Source of the DNA: Oceanococcus sp051252075 | GTDB lineage: Bacteria; Pseudomonadota; Gammaproteobacteria; Nevskiales; Oceanococcaceae | DNA: 9,523 bases | Direction: 5' to 3' | Assembly: GCA_051252075.1 (NCBI GenBank) | Contig: JBPOFU010000101.1 | Location: forward strand, 1 to 9,523 | Shown here: positions 4,228 to 9,523 of the stretch, piece by piece | Numbering within the stretch: position 1 is the stretch's first letter | Layout of the letters: each line of letters starts with the position of its first letter | Made by a program: the position numbers and the translations under genes | Notes under the pieces: generated by a model | Seen by the model: the letters and a program-made list of their open reading frames with translations, nothing else | The model's database searches: none | What the model was told of the DNA's origin: nothing

Positions 4228-6823
4228 TCCAACTGCCACGGTCTTGATGCGGCATGGTGATACACGGCCCAACAATACCCCCAGTCAGCGAGCAAACATC
4301 ATCGCGATGATGCACACGCAGGAAACTCTGAGGATCACTGGAACCATAAACCTCTTCCAAGCGTAACCGTGCCTCAGCCAAGCCTACTTGTATCCATTCA
4401 TTCACCGACAGATCTTGCAGATAGTCCACACGCAAAGGAATGCCGGAAATAGCAGGGTTCAAGGCCTTCAAAACCACGTTATCCAAGGGCGATGCGTCAT
4501 ATTCGTGACCACCGACTATAAACATACGGCGATAGAAATCTTCAGGCAAAAGAGCTTGAATCATCTGCTCACGCACCGCATCGACAAACACATCGAAGAT
4601 GGTTTCCGCTGGGCGATCCAAAGCCGCTTCGTCGGCAAGGTCAATCGCAGGGTTGTAATGCAGTTGATCCCAACTCAAAAGTAATTCGGCTAAGGCGGCT
4701 TCTTGCGGCTGCAGAGCACCGGCTTCATGTGCCGTGGCAATCAATGGAAGCCAGGGTGCCGCGCGCACATCCAATCGGCCCGCCTGCTTGTCCATTTCAA
4801 TCAAGTCGTCAAAGCTGACTTTGTCGGCGGCTGCCATCTGATTTTGCCAGTTCACCACGCGTTGAATCGGGCCGCCAGGACGCGTGGCCGCATCACCACC
4901 AACATTGTCACCCCAACCGACCGCTGGCTTGTTATTCCAGTTGGCAACATAGCCCTGCTCTGGATTCAACACTTGCGGCAGTTCAGAAAAATCCAGAAAA
5001 CCTTGGGCATCGTGCTCGCCAGTGCCACGATTGGGAAAGCGTATATCCGTGCCGTATGCACGGCGGTGATGCAAACCGGGATGGAAATACGCGGCATTGC
5101 CTTCACCATCAACATACATGGTGTTTTCGTTCCAGGTGACCTGTTTCATAGCAGCGAGAAACTCTTGATAGTTCTGCGCGCGCGTCCAGCCGATCACCCC
5201 TTCTATGGTTTCAACTTCGCGTTTCCACATGGCGTATTGCACGCTGCGCGCGGTATTGCCATCGTCGCTACGCGCCACGACTGGCCCATGCACGGTGCGG
5301 CAAACCTCCACATTTTCGGAGAAGATCGGCGGCCCCGCTGGAACGCCCTGCGGCGCTTCACGGTAGGAGACGACTTCCTCACGGCAATCCATGTCTTTGA
5401 CTTCACCGTTATGCAAGTATTGCTTAGGACCATCGCCCACAGACGTGTCTTCTATGAAACTGTCTATGGTTTTTGAATAGCCCGTAGTCAAACCCCAAGC
5501 AATCTTTTCGTTGTAACCAATGCCTATAACTGGCAAGCCCGGCACGGTAGCGCCACGCGCATGAATACCTGCGCCATGAACCTCTAGCTCCACCAATAAA
5601 CTAGGGTAGGAATAGCCAAGCTGCGGGCCGTTAATCATCAAAGGCAAACCATTGGCTGATTTTTCACCGGTCACGATGACCATGTAAGAACCACCGTGCA
5701 GATTGCCCAAGAAATCAGAAAAATAACTCGCCGCAGCTGCCGCAGGATTGGGTAGATCGTCCTGATGCGTGCTCTTTCGCTTCACTATCGGCAAACCTTC
5801 CGGCTCAGGATAATCGCCAGTACCGTCACCTTCCATTAACTCATCGGGCAGTGTGAGCACAAAATCAGCCAAGTCATTGAATACCTGCTCGCGCTGAGCA
5901 GGCGGCGTAGTGATGTTTTGGAATGTACCTTCCGACGCGGGCACTGTCACCGCTGCCTTAGGGTCATCCACCCAAAGCATGTCTTGGAAAATATCGCGCC
6001 CTCGTTCCTCTCCGTGCATTTGCTGCAACTGTTTGAGCGCTTGCACATTCTCCATTTCGTAGCCGCCATCGGATGCCACTGTACGTGTCATCAAGACACC
6101 GGATGCCAATATGTCGCTCAAGCTGATCGGCTCAGGCAAGGTACTGAGCACCACGTATTCCGCAGGCAACAATGTTGGATTGAGCAGCACTTCTTGAATG
6201 CGGGCGTTGGCTCCATCGCGATAACCGATTGCAGAGGCTTTCGCCTCCTCGCTTAAACCATCAAATATTGCTTGGTACTCAGCTTCCGAATACGTCAGCA
6301 CCCGTTGCTGAACGTCAGCTGGCACATCACCCACACCACTGAGTTCTGCCAAGGTGCCACGCGCTTGCCTGCGAACACCGTCCATTAAAAACAAACGTTG
6401 TTGCGCCATGACGTAGCCTGCGCCAAACCACAGGTCTTCGATGCTGTCGGCATACACGGCGGGCACGCCAAATTCGTCCAAGTAAATACGCACACCGTCT
6501 TTAGGCTCAATATCCGGATCGCGCCCGGATATATCTTGGAAGTCGCCAGACTTGAATTGCGATGACCAGTACATCAACCGCTGGTCATCGAGATGTTCGC
6601 CAAAATCAGCAGGGTTGCCGGTCAACGTCCCCATGGCTTGGCCAGTAATCGGGAAATGACCTGATTGCCCTGGTGGTAAAGCATTCGCAGTGCGCATGCT
6701 GACTTGGGCGTCGCTGCCAACGTTATCGCCGTTGTTGCTCTCCCCGCGACCGCCTCCAAACTGGCACCCCGCCAATACAGATACACAAATCACAAGACCA
6801 AAGGAGGAAATTCGAAGAGTCAT
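4193..6823 (-). CDS. penicillin acylase-family lipoprotein (Ntn hydrolase), apparently permuted
   Basis: The 876-residue product carries a lipobox, VLAGC, with Cys20 as predicted lipid anchor. A GTG directly before the ATG (6826) is an alternative start; AGG at 6834-6832 lies eight bases before the ATG. The alpha-chain motif is DEFGVPAVYADS (116-127) followed by GYVMAQQRLFLMD (136-148). Self-cleavage is expected at Gly378-Ser379 (GNLHGG/SYM), making Ser379 the N-terminal nucleophile. Counting from it, Gln401 in INGPQ falls exactly at beta23 as in E. coli penicillin G acylase, and NWNNKP (628-633) supplies the catalytic Asn. Cys480/508 and Cys844/854 could form disulfides. Position beta69 is Thr where penicillin G acylase has Ala, and beta2 is Tyr instead of the usual Asn. 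The PPGQSG (50-55) and DDQRLMYWSSQFK (79-91) segments look like the family's usual C terminus, which is missing after DRGSWNEIIGF near the end. It cleaves an amide or ester outside the cytoplasm; the substrate cannot be told. Confidence 0.94.
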   Translation of the reverse strand: MTLRISSFGLVICVSVLAGCQFGGGRGESNNGDNVGSDAQVSMRTANALPPGQSGHFPITGQAMGTLTGNPADFGEHLDDQRLMYWSSQFKSGDFQDISGRDPDIEPKDGVRIYLDEFGVPAVYADSIEDLWFGAGYVMAQQRLFLMDGVRRQARGTLAELSGVGDVPADVQQRVLTYSEAEYQAIFDGLSEEAKASAIGYRDGANARIQEVLLNPTLLPAEYVVLSTLPEPISLSDILASGVLMTRTVASDGGYEMENVQALKQLQQMHGEERGRDIFQDMLWVDDPKAAVTVPASEGTFQNITTPPAQREQVFNDLADFVLTLPDELMEGDGTGDYPEPEGLPIVKRKSTHQDDLPNPAAAAASYFSDFLGNLHGGSYMVIVTGEKSANGLPLMINGPQLGYSYPSLLVELEVHGAGIHARGATVPGLPVIGIGYNEKIAWGLTTGYSKTIDSFIEDTSVGDGPKQYLHNGEVKDMDCREEVVSYREAPQGVPAGPPIFSENVEVCRTVHGPVVARSDDGNTARSVQYAMWKREVETIEGVIGWTRAQNYQEFLAAMKQVTWNENTMYVDGEGNAAYFHPGLHHRRAYGTDIRFPNRGTGEHDAQGFLDFSELPQVLNPEQGYVANWNNKPAVGWGDNVGGDAATRPGGPIQRVVNWQNQMAAADKVSFDDLIEMDKQAGRLDVRAAPWLPLIATAHEAGALQPQEAALAELLLSWDQLHYNPAIDLADEAALDRPAETIFDVFVDAVREQMIQALLPEDFYRRMFIVGGHEYDASPLDNVVLKALNPAISGIPLRVDYLQDLSVNEWIQVGLAEARLRLEEVYGSSDPQSFLRVHHRDDVCSLTGGIVGPCITMPHQDRGSWNEIIGFEPIQP

Positions 6824-6852
6824 CACAACTACCTAATATTTATCTAGCCCGC

Positions 6853-6858
6853 ATTGTA
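6853..6858 (-). promoter_or_regulatory. candidate -10 box for the acylase operon
   Basis: Read on the minus strand this is TACAAT, five of six matches to the sigma-70 consensus, about 30 bases before the acylase start. I see no good -35 box 16-18 bases upstream, so the promoter may need an activator, or the match may be chance. Confidence 0.4.
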
Positions 6859-6944
6859 GCGGTACCGTGAAAATTCGCAGTCGTAAGTTTCTTGCACGAC
6901 GGATTCAGCGCTCTTAAGCATAGCCTGAGTTCTGAACCGCATCA

Positions 6945-6973
6945 TTGACAGTTGATAACAAAGGCCAAATTCG
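6945..6973 (+). promoter_or_regulatory. candidate promoter for the acyl-CoA dehydrogenase pair
   Basis: TTGACA at 6945-6950 is a perfect -35 box. The sequence 16-18 bases further on (around AAATTC, 6967-6972) is a poor -10. A second weak option is TTGCAC (6991-6996) with TAACAT (7014-7019) at 17-base spacing. Either would give a leader before the ATG at 7057. The choice is uncertain. Confidence 0.35.
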
Positions 6974-7041
6974 ACATACGGCCAGATGACTTGCACGCAA
7001 TGTTACCGCTCGTTAACATCGGCAGCCCATCTCAACCAGCT

Positions 7042-7047
7042 AAGGAG
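7042..7047 (+). promoter_or_regulatory. ribosome-binding site fixing the first dehydrogenase start
   Basis: AAGGAG lies nine bases before the ATG at 7057. The protein from that ATG begins with the family-typical NLNFSAEEKAFQ, which supports it over the in-frame TTG at 6952. Confidence 0.8.
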
Positions 7048-7056
7048 CGCGGCACC

Positions 7057-8199
7057 ATGAATTTAAATTTCAGCGCTGAAGAAAAAGCCTTCCAGCAAGA
7101 AGCACGCGCTTGGCTACAAGCCAATAAACCCGATTTTCCGCCTGCATTGACCATGAGCCGTGAAAACACAATGGCTTGGGAACAAACCCTAGCCAGCAAA
7201 GGTTGGTTAGCGATCAACTGGCCGACCGAATACGGCGGCCCAGGTTGGAGTGCGACGCAGCGCTATATCTGGGATATCGAATGCGCGCTGGCCAATGTGC
7301 CAGGCGTCAATCCTTTTGGAGTCACCATGTGCGCCCCTGTGCTCATGGCATTTGGTTCACAAGAACAAAAAGACGAGCACTTGCCCCACATCGCCAACGC
7401 CACACGCTTATGGTGTCAGGGCTATTCCGAGCCAGGATCAGGTTCGGATTTGGCATCACTGAAGACGCGCGCCGAGCGTGATGGCGATGACTACATCGTC
7501 AACGGTCAAAAAATTTGGACCACCAGTGCCCATATCGCAGATTGGATTTTCTGTTTGGTACGCACCGACAGCAGTGGTCGCAAACAGGAAGGCATCTCCT
7601 TTCTGCTCATCGACATGAAAACGCCAGGCATAGAAATCCGTGCTATTCCTTCTATTGACGGCGACCACCATCTCAACGAAGTGTTTTTTAAAGATGTACG
7701 GGTTCCGATCAAGAATCGGGTCGGAGATGAAGGCAAAGGTTGGACGATCGCTAAATTCCTACTCGGCCATGAACGCATCAGTATTGCCGGGGTACCGTAT
7801 TGCTACGCAGCGCTAAGCAAAATGAAAGAGCTGCAGGAAAGCGACCCACACTTACATGACGATCCACGTGTCGATGAAGATTTGGCGGCGTTGGAGGTCG
7901 ATCTATTGGCACTGGAGTTCACCAATCTGCGTGCACTGGAGCGGGCTGAAAGCGGCAAGCCGCCAGGTCCAGAAAGCTCAGGCCTCAAAATCCGGGGCAC
8001 CGAACTGCAACAAGCCATGGCGGAATACCGCGTGGAAATGGGGGCTTACGCCAGCCTGCCGTGGCAAGCCGACCCGATTGGTGAAGATGCCTATTCTGGC
8101 GCTGTAGCCTCATACAACATTGGTCGTGCCTCCACCATTTATGGCGGCACTAACGAAATTCAGAAAAATGTCTTGGCGAAATTCGCCTTGGGTTTGTAA
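7057..8199 (+). CDS. acyl-CoA dehydrogenase, first subunit of a pair
   Basis: A 380-residue flavoprotein of normal length for the family; it should introduce a double bond between C-alpha and C-beta of an acyl-CoA in the cytoplasm and pass electrons to electron-transferring flavoprotein. The N-terminal helical domain starts NFSAEEKAF (4-12). The FAD/substrate signature GYSEPGSGSD is at 122-131, followed by NGQKIWTTSAHIADW (149-163) in the beta domain. In the C-terminal domain, Glu239 of GHERISIAG lies where isovaleryl-CoA dehydrogenase has its catalytic base, so it may be the base here (inference). YGGTNEIQKN (362-371) is the usual C-terminal motif. The second dehydrogenase follows after nine bases. 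Tandem unequal genes of this kind often encode alpha2beta2 enzymes, as with the FadE28-FadE29 and FadE26-FadE27 pairs of mycobacteria that act on steroid side chains. The substrate here is not determined. Confidence 0.95.
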   Translation: MNLNFSAEEKAFQQEARAWLQANKPDFPPALTMSRENTMAWEQTLASKGWLAINWPTEYGGPGWSATQRYIWDIECALANVPGVNPFGVTMCAPVLMAFGSQEQKDEHLPHIANATRLWCQGYSEPGSGSDLASLKTRAERDGDDYIVNGQKIWTTSAHIADWIFCLVRTDSSGRKQEGISFLLIDMKTPGIEIRAIPSIDGDHHLNEVFFKDVRVPIKNRVGDEGKGWTIAKFLLGHERISIAGVPYCYAALSKMKELQESDPHLHDDPRVDEDLAALEVDLLALEFTNLRALERAESGKPPGPESSGLKIRGTELQQAMAEYRVEMGAYASLPWQADPIGEDAYSGAVASYNIGRASTIYGGTNEIQKNVLAKFALGL

Positions 8200-8208
8200 G
8201 GACGCATC

Positions 8209-9369
8209 ATGGACTTTTCATTTACCGAAGAACAAAACCTGCTCAAAGACAGTTTTGCCCGCTTCATGCAGGACGCTTACAGCTTTGACACTTATCGCGA
8301 AACCGTTGCCTCAGACAATGGCTACAGCACGCCGATCTGGCAGCAAATGGCCGAACTGCAATGGCAGGCTTTGCCTTTTAGCGAAGCAGATGGTGGTTTG
8401 TCGTATGGCAGCACTGAGCTTTTGTTGCTGGCTGAAGAGTTGGGTCGCGGCCTCTGCGTCGAGCCCTACCTCGCCAATGTGGTTTTAGCCGGGCAAATGA
8501 TTGCAGCGCTAGGCGATGAGCAACAAAAAGCTCAACTGCTCACACCGTTACTCAATGGTGAGCATCAAATCAGTCTTGCTCACGCAGAGTTGGCTGGTCG
8601 ATATCAAACGCATTATTGCGCGACGCAAGCGCAAGCTGATGGGGACAACTGGACGCTCAAGGGCGTCAAGTCTATGGCCCTGAACGCCCCCAATGCGCAA
8701 CAATTGTTGGTCGTGGCACGCACTGCCGGTGATGTCGCAGCCAACAATGGTCTCGGTGTCTTTGTGGTCGCGGCCGATGCGCCAGGCGTGGAACTAAAAT
8801 CTTGCCAAGCCTTGGGCGGTGGTACTGCAGCCGAAGTCCAATTGAATGGTGCCAAAGCGCAGCGTTTGGGCGGCGAAGCGGCCGATGCGATCAGCGACGT
8901 ACTGGATTTAGCAACCGCCTTTACTTGCGCTGACGCTTACGGTGCCATGCAAGCGCTGCTTAACAAAACAGCCGAGTACAGCAAAACCCGCAAACAATTT
9001 GGCGCACCTCTAGGAGCCTTCCAGGTTCTACAGCACCGCATGGTTGATATGTTTATCGAAGTGCAGCAAAGCCAATCGATGATTTTGATGCTGATGCTGA
9101 AACTGCAATCGGACGATCGCCAAGAACGACAAAAAGCGGTATCCGCCTGCAAAGCGTATTTGCACAAAGCGAGCAAGTTTGTCGCTCAGCAAGCAGTGCA
9201 ACTGCACGGCGGTATTGGGGTAACAGAAGAATTGGACATCGGTCACTACTTCCGCCGACTCACCGCTTTTGGCAACCTGTTGGGCGACCGCAGACATCAT
9301 CTGCAGCGCTTTGCTGAAATTGACAAAGCACAACGCCAAGCTCGCAACGCCTTGGCTGCAGCGGCTTAG
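8209..9369 (+). CDS. acyl-CoA dehydrogenase-like protein, second subunit of a pair
   Basis: A 386-residue protein with an acyl-CoA dehydrogenase N-terminal domain (MDFSFTEEQNLLKDSF) and C-terminal domain: KTRKQFGAPLGAFQVLQHRMVDM (259-281) and QLHGGIGVTEE (331-341), the latter being parts of the FAD-contacting region across the dimer interface. The middle domain is degenerate: where the first subunit has SEPGSGSD this one has LAHAELAGRY (123-132), so the usual FAD/substrate loop is missing. This fits a partner subunit that completes the active site of the other protein rather than a free-standing enzyme (inference from the known FadE heterotetramers). The ATG at 8209 is preceded by AAGGA (8198-8202) that overlaps the stop of the first gene, so the two are likely translationally coupled and made in equal amounts. 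The C terminus is Ala-rich. Its stop (9367-9369) touches the stop of the opposing gene. Confidence 0.93.
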   Translation: MDFSFTEEQNLLKDSFARFMQDAYSFDTYRETVASDNGYSTPIWQQMAELQWQALPFSEADGGLSYGSTELLLLAEELGRGLCVEPYLANVVLAGQMIAALGDEQQKAQLLTPLLNGEHQISLAHAELAGRYQTHYCATQAQADGDNWTLKGVKSMALNAPNAQQLLVVARTAGDVAANNGLGVFVVAADAPGVELKSCQALGGGTAAEVQLNGAKAQRLGGEAADAISDVLDLATAFTCADAYGAMQALLNKTAEYSKTRKQFGAPLGAFQVLQHRMVDMFIEVQQSQSMILMLMLKLQSDDRQERQKAVSACKAYLHKASKFVAQQAVQLHGGIGVTEELDIGHYFRRLTAFGNLLGDRRHHLQRFAEIDKAQRQARNALAAAA

Positions 9370-9523
9370 TTACAAACTAGGCCGCAAGGGCTTGAGGGGC
9401 AGACTGTCATCTACAAGGCAGATCTGCACCTCTTTTAGCCACTCTATCCATTCCTGTTCATAGCGGATGCCCCGCCGCAAGGTGATATAAGGCCAGCGTA
9501 ACTTGCGCTGCATGGTCTTATTC
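9370..9523 (-). CDS. probable PadR-family regulator, C-terminal fragment, cut by right edge
   Basis: The last 50 residues of a minus-strand protein are visible, ending in TAA at 9372-9370; the N-terminal DNA-binding part lies outside the window. The segment KLRWPYITLRRGIRYEQEWIEWLKE resembles the C-terminal dimerisation helix of PadR/AphA-like regulators, where a Y-x-x-LR-x-G-x-x-x-E-x-x-x-x-W-x-x-E pattern is common. The final SLPLKPLRPSL is unstructured-looking. With only 50 residues the family call is a judgement by eye. If correct, it could regulate the neighbouring dehydrogenases, but convergent orientation makes that only a possibility. The frame is open and has sensible codons throughout. 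Confidence 0.5.
   Translation of the reverse strand, partial: NKTMQRKLRWPYITLRRGIRYEQEWIEWLKEVQICLVDDSLPLKPLRPSL

Larger units (their letters stand above)
6824..7056. promoter_or_regulatory. divergent intergenic region between acylase operon and acyl-CoA dehydrogenases
   Basis: These 233 bases separate two oppositely oriented transcription units and must hold a promoter for each. Visible elements are a TACAAT on the minus strand, a perfect TTGACA on the plus strand and an 8-bp palindrome CGGTACCG (6860-6867). An in-frame open stretch reaches back from 7057 to a TTG at 6952, but it has no good ribosome-binding site and no family similarity, so I treat it as untranslated. Confidence 0.6.

Noticed and set aside
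4228..4275. N-terminal extension of the unknown lipoprotein to TTG 4275
   Set aside because: It would put 16 residues before a normal lipoprotein signal peptide and enlarge the overlap with the acylase to 83 bases.
4130..4300. Frameshift that removed the acylase C-terminal segment
   Set aside because: I translated past the stop and saw no PPGQSG-like segment downstream, whereas it is present at the N terminus.
4703..5476. 257-codon plus-strand frame
   Set aside because: It lies fully antisense to the well-supported acylase gene, including its active-site region, and shows no domain of its own.
4193..6823. Naming the acylase as an acyl-homoserine-lactone or penicillin G acylase
   Set aside because: Family membership is clear but the residues after the nucleophile differ from characterised enzymes and substrate cannot be read from sequence.
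6952..7056. N-terminal extension of the first dehydrogenase from TTG 6952
   Set aside because: The extra 35 residues do not resemble the family, and the ATG at 7057 has a good AAGGAG and a canonical N terminus.
1..9523. CRISPR array, tRNA, rRNA or insertion sequence
   Set aside because: No regularly spaced repeats, no tRNA-like cloverleaf, no rRNA sequence and no transposase motifs were seen.

Overview
The window looks like chromosomal DNA of a gammaproteobacterium, probably a marine or environmental one. This rests on moderate base composition, a cytochrome of the c5 type that is common in that class, a tandem pair of different acyl-CoA dehydrogenases, and dense gene packing with short overlaps. 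No rRNA, tRNA, CRISPR array or insertion sequence was seen. The organism assignment is inference.

Layout from left to right. (a) Bases 1-705, minus strand: the N-terminal 235 codons of a GTG-started gene that runs off the left edge, probably a GSU2403-type nucleotidyltransferase-fold protein. Its start codon lies in one arm of an inverted repeat and overlaps the stop of a possible 20-codon leader ORF. (b) Bases 706-1006: no convincing gene, but a clear rho-independent terminator (951-985) for the genes to its right. (c) Bases 1007-6823, minus strand: four tightly packed genes, in transcription order a penicillin-acylase-family lipoprotein, an uncharacterised Cys/His-motif lipoprotein, a cytochrome c5-type lipoprotein and a Tat-exported FAD oxidoreductase of the aldonolactone/alditol oxidase family. 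(d) Bases 6824-7056: divergent promoter region. (e) Bases 7057-9369, plus strand: two acyl-CoA dehydrogenase genes, 9 bases apart, likely subunits of one heteromeric enzyme. (f) Bases 9370-9523, minus strand: the C-terminal 50 residues of a probable PadR-type regulator, whose stop directly abuts the stop of the second dehydrogenase.

The most interesting part is the minus-strand operon. All four products carry export signals (three lipoboxes, one twin-arginine signal), so they should act together at the cell envelope. A reasonable inference is that the acylase releases a product from an amide or ester, the covalent-FAD enzyme oxidises a hydroxyl or lactone compound, and electrons leave through the membrane-anchored cytochrome c, with the unknown lipoprotein as a fourth component. 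The acylase is unusual: the segment that normally closes penicillin acylases (PPGQSG followed by a DDQ-containing stretch) lies at its N terminus and is missing from its C terminus. This suggests a circular permutation.

The plus-strand dehydrogenase pair resembles the two-gene FadE systems known from steroid side-chain catabolism (for example FadE28-FadE29 of mycobacteria). Nothing else in the window fixes the substrate.
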